Positions 8,968 to 16,714 of a stretch of DNA of 64,000 nucleotides are shown piece by piece. Each line of letters begins with the position of its first letter. Position 1 is the stretch's first letter. Source of the DNA: Methylobacterium currus (GTDB lineage Bacteria > Pseudomonadota > Alphaproteobacteria > Rhizobiales > Beijerinckiaceae); the NCBI RefSeq assembly GCF_003058325.1, contig NZ_CP028843.1, forward strand, positions 1,698,501 to 1,762,500. The letters are read 5' to 3'. Both the position numbers and the translations under genes were made by a program. The notes beneath the pieces are model-generated. The model did not search any database. It was not told where the DNA came from and saw nothing but the letters and a program-made list of their open reading frames with translations.

Positions 8968-10644
8968 ATGGCGGTAATTCAACATAGACAAATTTGTGAC
9001 AATATTAAATCTATATATATACCAAATATTGATGTCTCCGATATAAAAAGTGTAGGTGAAGATCTGGAGATTAACAAATTAAGTAGAGGAGTAGCTGCAT
9101 ATGCTATTGCCTATCTCACTGGAGCTGATCCTGTAACTGCAGGGTCATCCATAACCGATGGGTTCGGCGATAATGGCGTCGATGCGATTTATTACGATAA
9201 GAATGAACAGATATTGTATGTAGTGCAATCGAAGTGGAACACTAAGCACGCTGGATCGGTGGAGTTAGGCGATATACTAAAATTTATCAAAGGATGTAAA
9301 GATCTATTGAGCAGTAGATTTATTGAATTTAATGATAAAGTTAAGAAAAGAAGCAAAGAAATTGATATTGCTATAAATCAAGCAAGCAAAGTTGTTGCTG
9401 TGGTCGTTTATTCGGGATCCGCTAATTTTTCTGAAGAAAGCAGATCCGCAATCGATAGTTTTATTGATGAAGTAGATGAGACACGGGAACTGCTGTCGTC
9501 CCAGGTTATAAATCAGTCGCAGTTATATTCCATGCTACAGCAAGGAGCTGCAGGCGCAAGTATCTCTTCACCTATAACTCTGTTCGAGTGGGGCGAGGTA
9601 AGAGAGCCAGTCAAAGCATTTTATGGGCAAATCGCAGCGAGTGATCTTGCTGATTTGCATGGAAAATTCGGCCATCGCCTCTTTTCAAGAAACATACGAA
9701 TGTTTCTGGGCGACTCAACGCAAGTCAATAATGGCATCCAGGAGACTGTAGCTACGAACCCTGAACTGTTTTGGTTTTACAACAATGGAATTACAGCCCT
9801 TGCATCAACTGTTAAACGGCGACTGGCTGGTGGCGGGTCTCGCACTGCAGGTACATTCGATTGCGATGGACTAACAATCGTGAATGGAGCTCAGACTATT
9901 GGTTCATTGGCCGCCGCAAACCAAAAAATGGCTGGCCAACTACAAAATGCGCGCGTCCCTTTCAGAGTTGTCTCTACTGAAGGAGCCCCTGAGGGCTTTG
10001 TACCTGCAGTAACGAGAACAAACAACACGCAAAATCGCATTGATGCAAGAAATTTCGTTGCGTTAGATCAAAACCAAGAGCGACTTCGAAGTGAATTTGC
10101 CATAGATAAAGTAGACTATGAATTTAGGCAAGGTGAAATCGAAAATTCTGGCCCTTCAAGGTTAGGTCTGGTTGAGGCAACGCTTGCACTGGCATGCACG
10201 CGACACGAAGTTGATCTCGCGGTTCAAGCAAAGAGAGAAATCGGAAAGCTTTGGGAAGACATTGGTCGTCCGCCGTACAAAACTCTTTTCAATTCAAGGA
10301 CGACAAGCGAAGAAATATGGAGCAAAGTACTTGCTTTTAGACGTATTGATAAACAAATAACGACACAAGAAATAGCCAGAAGCGGAAAGAGCGCCAACAT
10401 TATTACGCATGGGAATAGATTTATTGCTCATGGTGCCTACAAGAGATTACAGGAAATTTCGGGTAAGCCGTCCTTAGAAAACCTAAGAGATGACGAGGTT
10501 GAAAAAACAGTCAAGCAAGTAATAGAATTTTTGATATCGTGCATAGAGGCGAAATTCCCTGATAACTATGTAGCAAGTCTGTTCAAAAATGTTACTAAAT
10601 GTAGAGCGTTGTCTCGAGATATTGAAGCTCAATTCGCTATGTAG
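8968..10644 (+). CDS. AIPR-family abortive infection / phage-defence protein
   Basis: A 558-residue protein with the AIPR domain in its middle: FSRNIRMFLGDSTQVNNGI, NPELFWFYNNGITALA and LTIVNGAQTIGSL are the family's signature blocks. The N terminus carries a nuclease-like pattern, GDNGVDAIYYDK...ILYVVQSKWN, that fits a PD-(D/E)xK fold with D...QxK. AIPR proteins are known from abortive-infection systems in Lactococcus and from defence islands. The frame is open further upstream, but the ribosome site and the family start support the ATG at 8968. It is strongly AT-rich compared with both neighbours, a clear sign of recent transfer. No partner methylase or antitoxin is adjacent. Confidence 0.85.
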   Translation: MAVIQHRQICDNIKSIYIPNIDVSDIKSVGEDLEINKLSRGVAAYAIAYLTGADPVTAGSSITDGFGDNGVDAIYYDKNEQILYVVQSKWNTKHAGSVELGDILKFIKGCKDLLSSRFIEFNDKVKKRSKEIDIAINQASKVVAVVVYSGSANFSEESRSAIDSFIDEVDETRELLSSQVINQSQLYSMLQQGAAGASISSPITLFEWGEVREPVKAFYGQIAASDLADLHGKFGHRLFSRNIRMFLGDSTQVNNGIQETVATNPELFWFYNNGITALASTVKRRLAGGGSRTAGTFDCDGLTIVNGAQTIGSLAAANQKMAGQLQNARVPFRVVSTEGAPEGFVPAVTRTNNTQNRIDARNFVALDQNQERLRSEFAIDKVDYEFRQGEIENSGPSRLGLVEATLALACTRHEVDLAVQAKREIGKLWEDIGRPPYKTLFNSRTTSEEIWSKVLAFRRIDKQITTQEIARSGKSANIITHGNRFIAHGAYKRLQEISGKPSLENLRDDEVEKTVKQVIEFLISCIEAKFPDNYVASLFKNVTKCRALSRDIEAQFAM

Positions 10645-10697
10645 TTCCAGACAAATCTTAACTGAGGAAAAAATCTATGGTATAAATCGAGCAATGT

Positions 10698-11030
10698 TCA
10701 GCAGAGGATCGTATTTTTCTTTATGAAAATACTGCAATCATAGCGGGGGGGCTGCTTAGCCTCGTAAATGGCGGCGCGGGAGTGCATCAGGCCCTGCCCG
10801 CGCCAGCCTGCATCGTCACCATCGCATTCAAAGGTTGCATGTGTGCCCTCAATCGGCACATAGAAGTCCCCCTTCTTCCGCTCGGCTGCGAATCACTCGC
10901 CGGTCAGCTCGCCCGGCTCCTCAGGCCGCCGGCGCACACGGCCGATGCTCTCGCCGCCGCGGTAGACCCGCCGGACGTGAGAGCGACCTTCTGGTCCGGG
11001 GGGCCAGAGTTCGTCGTAGCTGATCGACAT
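10698..11030 (-). pseudogene. Small conserved protein interrupted by one TGA
   Basis: From ATG 11030 (after GGGAGAA) the reading frame MSISYDELWPPGPEGRSHVRR runs 45 codons to a TGA at 10893-10895, where TGG would be expected, and then stays open in the same frame with protein-like sequence (FAAERKKGDFYVPIEG, ATFECDGDDAGWRGQGLMHS) down to about 10770. The final residues to the stop at 10698 look random, so the true 3' end may have been replaced when the AIPR segment arrived. It could be a nonsense pseudogene, or a 45-residue product may still be made. Confidence 0.6.
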
Positions 11031-11345
11031 CGCGCATTCTCCCGGGTCGCGCCCCGCGTGGTCAGGCGCCCAACCGGCAGAAATCATAACCGGCCAGTGG
11101 GAATCGTCACGGGGCTTCTTCGGACAAGGTTTTTCCTCACCACTCGCCGCCCGTCTTGACCATACACCGCACGACTTAGGTTCGTCTCGACCCTTCATGA
11201 TGCGCCTGAGACACACTTCGCGAGCAACATTGTGGTTCGCCCCTCTCTCCATCTTTTGACATCGAAATGCGCGACGCGTTGAGCGATCTGCTTTCGCGGC
11301 ATCTCAGACAGCCACCATCATGGCGCCCCAGCGATCGGAAGTCGC
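11031..11345. other. Intergenic stretch
   Basis: No supported gene on either strand. A minus-strand extension of the neighbouring frame lacks a start signal and looks like chance. Confidence 0.35.
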
Positions 11346-11558
11346 ATGCCCCGCTTCTTCTTCTATATCCACGACGGAGAGTAGAGCCGTGACCACGAGG
11401 GGACTGAGTGCGCTAACGTCGAGGAGGCTTGCCGACAGGCGAAGCAGACACTGCCCGCAATAGCCCTCCGACACGTCGCACGTGACGGTGATCATCATAT
11501 GATCTCGATCCTGGTCACCGATGAGATCCGACAACCGGTCTACACCGCCGCCTTGTAG
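11346..11558 (+). pseudogene. DUF6894-type small protein interrupted by one TAG
   Basis: Reading from ATG 11346 gives MPRFFFYIHDGE, then TAG at 11382-11384, then in the same frame SRDHEGTECANVEEACRQAK...ISILVTDEIRQPVYTAAL and a final stop at 11556-11558. This is the full pattern of the small proteins (MPRYFFHIHDG..., D-GTE...A...A) that are abundant in Methylobacterium and annotated as DUF6894. Only one codon is broken. The minus-strand frame over the same bases (11304-11534) is its shadow. Confidence 0.7.
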
Positions 11559-11588
11559 TTCAGCGGACTCGTCCTTGGTCGCTGAGGC

Positions 11589-11834
11589 TCATCCGACCGG
11601 CGCCAGCAAAATCGCCGTCGTCACCGCGTTCCGCCGCTGCGGCCCGGTTGCACCGTCCTGCGCCAGCACCTCCGTGCTGTAGGCGTTCGCCAGGACGGCC
11701 GCGGCGACGTCGAGGCGCTTGTCGCCGATCTCCAGCATCGCCGGCTGCGATGGGTCGGCGAGGTAGGCCGCGATCGCTGCGTCGAGCGCGTCGTCGGTCA
11801 GGAGCTTGGCTCGGTAGGCCTCGCCGGCGGTCAT
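11589..11834 (-). CDS. Small hypothetical protein, coupled to the zinc-finger regulator gene
   Basis: An 81-residue protein, MTAGEAYRAKLLTDDALDAA..., predicted mainly helical (AYLADPSQPAMLEIGDKRLDVAAAVLANAYSTEVLA). The ATG at 11834 overlaps the stop of the upstream gene in ATGA fashion, so the two are translated together; the frame is open further upstream only as a shadow of that gene. I do not recognise a family. Its position in a block of short, tightly packed genes next to an att-like site suggests an island or prophage-derived gene. Confidence 0.65.
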   Translation of the reverse strand: MTAGEAYRAKLLTDDALDAAIAAYLADPSQPAMLEIGDKRLDVAAAVLANAYSTEVLAQDGATGPQRRNAVTTAILLAPVG

Positions 11835-12625
11835 GATACGACAGCCGCCTCGGCCCGGATGCGGTCTCGCACGTCGGCGATCTCGACCATCCTGGCTTCG
11901 CACAGCGCAGCGATGTCGGACCACACACCCGCCGGCACCCTGCCTTCGCCGCTCGCCCACCGCCGCACCTGGCGATCCGAGATGTTGAGCGCTCGGGCGA
12001 GGTCGCTCTGCCATTGTGTGCCGTACAGGGCGGCACCGACCCGACGCAGCGTCTCGTTCATGCTGTCACCCGTGTTCTGGTTTTGACGCACCGCGTCGAA
12101 CGCGCAGCGCAGGTCAGGACGCGATCGCATCGCCGCGTAGAAGGCTGTGTGAGAAATTCCGACCTCTCGGCACGCTCGGTAGGCGGTAGCGCCAGCCTCG
12201 ACGTGCCGGATGACGGCCGTCACCTCGTCATCAGTGATCGGTGTCTCACGCCCGCTGAGGGCCAGCGCGTGCTCTCGCATCATCGCCCTATGGTAGGGGC
12301 GGCGCTCGACCCGAGCGCTGGCTCGCGATGCCTCTTGGGCGCCGACGACCAGAGAGCGCTGTGCCTCTTCCAGCTTGCCCGCCTCTCGCGTCTTGGTGAC
12401 GGAGGCCGAAAACCGAGCCCGGGTGTCCGAGCCGACGAGGCCTCGCGAGCGCGGCAAGCCGAGTGCATCCTGGTAGGCCTCGACCGAAACGCCGTGCGCC
12501 CGCGGGAGATGGTGACCGAGGCCGCGGAACGCCTTGCCGCACAGCAGGCACTTGAGGCGGTCGCCGGACAGGTAGTCCTCAACCGCCTCGCGCGTCTGGA
12601 AGGGCTTGAGGTCGTCGAGCGTCAC
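11831..12625 (-). CDS. Multi-domain DNA-binding protein: Ros-type zinc finger plus two helix-turn-helix segments
   Basis: A 264-residue protein with three probable DNA-binding parts. Residues 26-44 form a complete Ros/MucR-type C2H2 finger (C26-x2-C29-x9-H39-x4-H44) followed by the Ros-like VSVEAYQDALGLP. Residues about 134-170 (ITDDEVTAVIRHVEAGATAY then ACREVGISHTAFYAAM) resemble phage terminase-small-subunit or resolvase HTHs. Residues about 205-235 (WQSDLARALNISDRQVRRWASG) form a Cro/CI-like HTH. It starts at GTG 12625, overlapping the upstream stop, and ends overlapping the next gene. I do not know a named family with this order; a phage or island regulator is the likely role. Confidence 0.7.
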   Translation of the reverse strand: MTLDDLKPFQTREAVEDYLSGDRLKCLLCGKAFRGLGHHLPRAHGVSVEAYQDALGLPRSRGLVGSDTRARFSASVTKTREAGKLEEAQRSLVVGAQEASRASARVERRPYHRAMMREHALALSGRETPITDDEVTAVIRHVEAGATAYRACREVGISHTAFYAAMRSRPDLRCAFDAVRQNQNTGDSMNETLRRVGAALYGTQWQSDLARALNISDRQVRRWASGEGRVPAGVWSDIAALCEARMVEIADVRDRIRAEAAVVS

Positions 12626-12825
12626 GCCGCGGACCGGGTGACACGCAGGGTGTCGGCGCCGCCGATCTCGGCCGGGATGCTGGCGAAGTCCGCGTATCCG
12701 GCGTCTCGCGCCATGCAGTCGAGGGCGTCGGCTTCCGACATGGCCGGGCCGTCATAGAGGACGATGCCGGTCTCGGTCTGCTCGACGGTGTAGTGGAAGA
12801 TGGTGGCAGCTTCGGTCTTGATCAT
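12622..12825 (-). CDS. Small hypothetical protein, first gene of coupled trio
   Basis: A 67-residue acidic protein beginning MIKTEAATIFHYTVEQTETG, with a helix SEADALDCMARDAGYADFASIPAEIGG. The ATG at 12825 has TAGGAGA before it; the longer frame upstream has no start signal. Its stop overlaps the GTG of the zinc-finger gene, so the three genes 12825 to 11589 behave as one translational unit. No family recognised. Confidence 0.65.
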   Translation of the reverse strand: MIKTEAATIFHYTVEQTETGIVLYDGPAMSEADALDCMARDAGYADFASIPAEIGGADTLRVTRSAA

Positions 12826-12877
12826 AGCGGGTCTCCTACCCATCCCGGCGGGGCCGTTCCCTTCATATGTCCTGAAA

Positions 12878-13285
12878 TTAGGACGCTCTATTGGGCGATG
12901 CAAGCGCTTTTTTCCCGACCTCCCACACCGCCACCATGCCCAGCATCTTCACCGGCTCATGCCGATAGGCGGTCCACTTCCCGAGCTTAATCCACTCGGG
13001 CGTGACCTCGTGCACGTCGACCGAGAGGGGCATGAGGATCCCGCAAAAATCGCCCCGCACCGTGCCGGTCGTCGGGCCGACGCCGAACAGCCGGAGCGTG
13101 TCCCAGCCCGCGGCGTGCGCCTGCATGCCCCACCGCTCGACGAACTCCTGGCAGCGCAGGTGCGTCTCGGCCCATTCATCGGGGCGGAGGCCGGGACAGG
13201 GAGGCATGCCGGGGGAGAGGCTGGCGAGGCCGCGAGACCATTCGAGAACGGCGGGTGGGACCGTGGCTTCGGGCATGCCATCCAT
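12878..13285 (-). CDS. Hypothetical protein of phage or island type
   Basis: A 135-residue protein with a clear globular pattern: PCPGLRPDEWAETHLRCQEFVERWGMQAHAAGW..., then LFGVGPTTGTVRGDFCGILMPLS and EVTPEWIKLGKWTAYRH. It resembles conserved hypothetical proteins found beside phage-like genes in Methylobacterium, but I can name no function. Start could be the ATG at 13285 or the one nine bases later; neither has a strong ribosome site. It heads the minus-strand block that ends at the tRNA-derived att-like site. Confidence 0.6.
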   Translation of the reverse strand: MDGMPEATVPPAVLEWSRGLASLSPGMPPCPGLRPDEWAETHLRCQEFVERWGMQAHAAGWDTLRLFGVGPTTGTVRGDFCGILMPLSVDVHEVTPEWIKLGKWTAYRHEPVKMLGMVAVWEVGKKALASPNRAS

Positions 13286-13375
13286 CTAGACAGGAAGCCG
13301 AAAAAAGGGAGTTGGTTCAATGACCATCTAGACGCTATTTTGAATGCCTAAGTGATTGATTTTAAACATTTTGTT

Positions 13376-13425
13376 GGCGGACTCTGACTCCGTTAGTCGT
13401 GGTTCGAATCCACGTCCCCCAGCCA
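13376..13425 (+). other. 3' fragment of tRNA-Gln(CTG), probable attachment site
   Basis: The 50 bases fold as the 3' half of a tRNA: anticodon stem GCGGA/TCCGT around the loop CTCTGAC (anticodon CTG), T-arm CGTGG-TTCGAAT-CCACG, acceptor strand TCCCCCA, discriminator G and CCA. The 5' half (acceptor, D-arm) is absent; the preceding bases are AT-rich and unrelated. Such a remnant beside an integrase is the usual mark of tRNA-directed integration. With the tRNA on the plus strand, the element that left this copy should lie to its left, with the intact tRNA beyond. Confidence 0.75.
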
Positions 13426-13498
13426 CCTTATTCTTCAGGAACTTAGCGCTCGATCTTCAACCGGGTTGGCAAGCGGTTAGACAAACCTGCCTGCACGG

Positions 13499-14374
13499 TT
13501 AGACACTCCCCTCGCGCTTCCTGTTCTCCTCATCCAGTTTGGTCACCACGCCGCGCAGCTTCGGCTCGAGGTCGGCCTCCCGTGAGTAATGCGCCGCCAT
13601 GCCCTCGGTCTCCTGACCGAGCATGTCGGCGATCGTGCGCGTGTCGAAGCCGAGCCGGCGCATCTGCGTCGCGGCAGTGTGGCGCAGACCGTGGAAGGTG
13701 AGGCCGTCCGCCACCCGGCCCGCGGCCTCCAGCGTCCGGATCAGCCGGAAGAACGAGCCGCGAAAGCCGTTCTCGGCCCAGGGCTCCCCGCGGCTGTTGA
13801 CCAGCAAGGTCGCGGCGGCGTGCGCCGGCAGGCGATGCAGGGCTGCCACCACCACCTCGGGCGCCTTGACCACCACCACCTTCCCCGATTTCGCCGAGAT
13901 CCGGGTCCGCGTGCCGGCCGTCCGGTTCCAGCTGTCGCGCCCGGCGGCCAGCGCCTCGCCCTTCGGGCGGCGCAGCTTGCGCACATCCCGCACCGGGTTC
14001 GTGGCGGCCAGCTCGAACTCGATCCCGTGCGCGAAGACGACGGAGACCACCGACAGCACGTAGTTGGCGAAGCGGCGGCCCTTCTGCGTCTGCGCCTTGT
14101 CGCGCAGGCCGGCCACGAAGGAGCGGCTCCAGCGCGTCAGCACCACGTCGTGGAGCGGCGCCAGGTAGTCGAGCACGGCCTGGTAGTCCTTGCGCGTGCG
14201 CGGCGCGAGGTCCTTTGGGAAGCGAGGGCTCGCCCGGTAGGAGGTCACCAGCGCACCCCAGGTGCCGGGCCGCTCCGCCGGTTCCCCCGCAATCCGTGCC
14301 CGGGCTTCCTGCAGGGCCTGCCACCATTCCGGCGAGCCGAGAGCGTGCGGCGGCGTGAGTCGCGTGCCCGTCAC
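13499..14374 (-). CDS. Tyrosine recombinase/phage integrase lacking the Arg-I box
   Basis: A 291-residue integrase. The N-terminal SAM-like core-binding domain is present (DYQAVLDYLAPLHDVVLTRW...FANYVLSVVSVVFAHGIE...NPVRDVRKLRRP). The C-terminal catalytic part has the Lys loop (SAKSGKVVVVK), HxxR in FHGLRHTAATQ and the nucleophile in AAHYSREADL. About 60-70 residues that normally follow RRPKGEALA, including the first catalytic Arg (TGxR), are missing without loss of frame, so the enzyme is probably inactive. Its 3' end lies 74 bases from the tRNA-Gln fragment; its 5' side runs into an IS5-like remnant. Confidence 0.82.
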   Translation of the reverse strand: MTGTRLTPPHALGSPEWWQALQEARARIAGEPAERPGTWGALVTSYRASPRFPKDLAPRTRKDYQAVLDYLAPLHDVVLTRWSRSFVAGLRDKAQTQKGRRFANYVLSVVSVVFAHGIEFELAATNPVRDVRKLRRPKGEALAAGRDSWNRTAGTRTRISAKSGKVVVVKAPEVVVAALHRLPAHAAATLLVNSRGEPWAENGFRGSFFRLIRTLEAAGRVADGLTFHGLRHTAATQMRRLGFDTRTIADMLGQETEGMAAHYSREADLEPKLRGVVTKLDEENRKREGSV

Positions 14375-14460
14375 CCGGTCATAGGCTTAGGGTCTAAAAC
14401 CGTTCAAGGCATGGCAATGATGAGAGAAATGTGATTCCAAACACCTCCCGGGAGGAGGAT

Positions 14461-14935
14461 ATGGCAGAGCTGTTCTGGCTGTCTGACGAGCAGTGGCAGG
14501 CGATCGCGCCGTTCATGCCCACCAACCAGCCCGGCGCTCGTCGCAAGGACGACCGCACCATCCTGTCGGGCATCCTGCACGTCATCAAGTCCGGCTGCCG
14601 CTGGAAAGACTCTCCGTGCGAGTACGGTCCCCCCACCACCGTCTACAACCGCTTCAACAGATTGTCGCGCCGCCGCTTCTGGACCGGCATGCTGGAAGCC
14701 CTGGCCAAGGCCGGATGGTCGGGCGAAGCGGCTGCCCTCGATGCGACCGACGTCAAAGCCCAGCGCGCCGCCCACGGCGCAAAAGGGGGGGCGTGAGCAG
14801 GCGATCGGCCTCTCGCGAGCGGGCCCGACCACCAAGATCCATGTCCTCACCGACGTGATCGGGAGCCAAGGGATCCGGAGATCGTCGTCCTCACGGTCGA
14901 CTGGACGGGCGTTGGCGAAGTGGATCACTGGCCCG
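14461..14935 (+). pseudogene. Truncated IS5-family transposase remnant
   Basis: From ATG 14461 (after GGGAGGAGGAT) the frame MAELFWLSDEQWQAIAPFMP...GCRWKDSPCEYGPPTTVYNRF...ALDATDVKAQRAAHGAKGG is the N-terminal half of an IS427-group transposase with its first catalytic Asp. At a G7 run (about 14785-14791) the homologous sequence moves one frame (REQAIGLSRAGPTTKIHVLTDVIG), as in IS5 relatives that use frameshifting. Similarity stops near 14860, so the second half of the DDE domain is gone. The last ~70 bases before the oxidase gene are of unknown origin. Confidence 0.8.
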
Positions 14936-15257
14936 CGAGCACATTCAATCGGGTGAGGAGTGTATAGCTCGCCTCCGCGGTCATGATCGCGGCGAAGATT
15001 AGGATCGCGATCGGCGGGGCCAGGATCGCGTAGATCAGGGCCAGCCGCTCCCAAGCGAGATGCATGAACACCGCCACGATCAGTCCCGCCTTGACGACCA
15101 TGAACAGCAGGATCAGCGACCAGCGCAGGGCGCCCTGAACGTGAAAATAGTCGACGAGGTAGGAGCAAGCACTCAGCACGAACAGCCAGCCCCAGACGAG
15201 CAGGTAGAGTCGAATCGAGTGGCCGTGGTCGGTCCCTTGGCTCGCGACGGGGTGCAT
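14925..15257 (-). CDS. Cytochrome c oxidase subunit IV family protein
   Basis: A 110-residue membrane protein with three helices (about 18-38, 46-66, 78-98), including the subunit IV (COX4_pro) pattern LILLFMVVKAGLIVAVFMHLAWE. It would sit in the inner membrane as the small accessory subunit of the oxidase encoded upstream. It starts at ATG 15257, ten bases after the coxP-like stop, in the same operon. Its 3' end abuts the IS5 remnant at the edge of the accessory region. Confidence 0.85.
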   Translation of the reverse strand: MHPVASQGTDHGHSIRLYLLVWGWLFVLSACSYLVDYFHVQGALRWSLILLFMVVKAGLIVAVFMHLAWERLALIYAILAPPIAILIFAAIMTAEASYTLLTRLNVLAGQ

Positions 15258-15266
15258 ACCGTCCTC

Positions 15267-15989
15267 CTACCAGAGATAGAACAACGCAAAGATAAAAACC
15301 CAGACGAGATCGACGAAGTGCCAGTAGAGGCCTGCGATCTCGACGTTCTCGTATCGTCCGCGCTGGCTGGTGAAGAAACCGCGCCGTCCCACGTCGAAAT
15401 CGCCCCGCCAGACCTTGCGGGCGATGATGGCCAGGACGATGACCCCGATGGTGACGTGGGTCCCGTGGAAGCCGGTGATCATGAAGAAGGTCGAACCGAA
15501 CTGGTGCGCCCCCCAGGGATTCGTCCAGGGCCGGACGCCCTCGCGGATCAGCTTCGTCCACTCGAAGGCCTGCATGCCGACGAAGGTCGCGCCCAGGACA
15601 GCCGTCGCGAGCATCAGCAGCGCCGTGGCGCGGCGGTTCCGCTTGTAGGCTTGGGCGACCGCCATGGCCATCGTGCCGCTGCTCGAGATGAGAACGAAGG
15701 TCATGATCGCGATCAGGATCAGGGGCAGCTCGGTGCCGCCGATCTCCAGGGCGAAGACCTCGCTGGGGTTCGGCCAGGGCACCGTCGTCGACATGCGCAC
15801 GGTCATGTAGCCGATCAGGAAGCAGCCGAACACGAAGGTGTCGCTGAGCAGGAAGATCCACATCATGGCCTTGCGCCACGAGGCCCCCGCGAAGGCCTGG
15901 CGGTCGGCGGCCCATTCGCCGGAGAAGCGCCGCCATCGGCTCGGCGGACCATCGGCGGTCGGGAGGGGGCGCAGAACGGTCTCTGTCAT
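15267..15989 (-). CDS. coxP: Heme-copper oxidase subunit III (CoxP-like)
   Basis: A 240-residue subunit III with about five to six membrane helices: WIFLLSDTFVFGCFLIGYM, LPLILIAIMTFVLISSSGTM, ATALLMLATAVLGATFVGMQAFEW, the signature GSTFFMITGFHGTHVTIGV, and the C-terminal VEIAGLYWHFVDLVWVFIFALFYL. This is a standard bo3/caa3-type subunit III. The start at 15989 (MTETVLR) follows a purine-rich region. It is the second subunit III in the operon, as in Bradyrhizobium coxMNOP, which is the basis for the symbol. Confidence 0.9.
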   Translation of the reverse strand: MTETVLRPLPTADGPPSRWRRFSGEWAADRQAFAGASWRKAMMWIFLLSDTFVFGCFLIGYMTVRMSTTVPWPNPSEVFALEIGGTELPLILIAIMTFVLISSSGTMAMAVAQAYKRNRRATALLMLATAVLGATFVGMQAFEWTKLIREGVRPWTNPWGAHQFGSTFFMITGFHGTHVTIGVIVLAIIARKVWRGDFDVGRRGFFTSQRGRYENVEIAGLYWHFVDLVWVFIFALFYLW

Positions 15990-16009
15990 GATGCGTCGTC
16001 CCGAGGTTG

Positions 16010-16714
16010 TTAGGCCGGCGGCCGGCACAGGACATCGATCAGACCCGACCACGGCGTCCGGAACAGGATGCCGAAGGCCACGAGCCAGATCACCAGAAGG
16101 GCATCCCAGTAGAGGGTACACAGCCCGATGCTCCGGACGAGGCCTGCGGGCGACCCCGTCCGCGCCGCGCCGCAGGCGATCCGCGCGAGGGCCGCGAGCC
16201 CGCCCGCGAGGTGCAAGCCATGCAGCAGCGTGATCAGGACGAAGAAGGAGCCGGCCGCATCGACCGTGCGGCCGGCCCCCGCCTCCCAGATCAACCGCCA
16301 AGCGAGGCCCTGCCCACCGAGGAAGACGAGGCTCGCCGCGGCGGCGGCAAGCAGATTCGCGCGCGCGTCCGCCTCCGCTCCTCGGCGCGCCGCCCGCTCG
16401 GCCCGGTGGAGCAGCAAGCTCGCCAGCCCGAGAAAGCCGGTTGTGAGCCAGAGGAGGCGCGGGTCGAGAGGGACCCCGGCGCTGCCCGGCGGCACGCGCA
16501 TGCCGTAGGCCGCGACGAGCAGCGCGAAGAGCAAGCCGACCACCGCCAAAAAGGCCCCGAGGCCCAGCCTGGCCGTCGGCTCGATTTCCCCAGCCGCCGG
16601 CCGGCTGAGGAGAGGGCCCGCGCTGAGCCAGGGCTTGGCGGCGAGGTGCTGCCGGGCGAGCCAGCGCCCCGAAAGGGCGCCGAGGCCCGCGAGGTAGACG
16701 AGGACGAGGCTCAC
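16010..16714 (-). CDS. coxO: Second, divergent subunit III-like protein (CoxO-like)
   Basis: A 234-residue membrane protein starting at GTG 16714, which overlaps the subunit I stop (GTGA). It has about five to six hydrophobic helices; the C-terminal half keeps the COX3 pattern AAGSFFVLITLLHGLHLAGG and the final YWDALLVIWLVAFGILF. The N-terminal half is poorly conserved and Ala/Leu-rich. Two consecutive subunit III homologues are a mark of CoxMNOP oxidases; how both fit the complex is not known to me. Confidence 0.82.
   Translation of the reverse strand: MSLVLVYLAGLGALSGRWLARQHLAAKPWLSAGPLLSRPAAGEIEPTARLGLGAFLAVVGLLFALLVAAYGMRVPPGSAGVPLDPRLLWLTTGFLGLASLLLHRAERAARRGAEADARANLLAAAAASLVFLGGQGLAWRLIWEAGAGRTVDAAGSFFVLITLLHGLHLAGGLAALARIACGAARTGSPAGLVRSIGLCTLYWDALLVIWLVAFGILFRTPWSGLIDVLCRPPA

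Noticed and set aside
11304..11534. 76-codon minus-strand frame
   Set aside because: It is the antisense shadow of the DUF6894-type gene broken by TAG at 11382.
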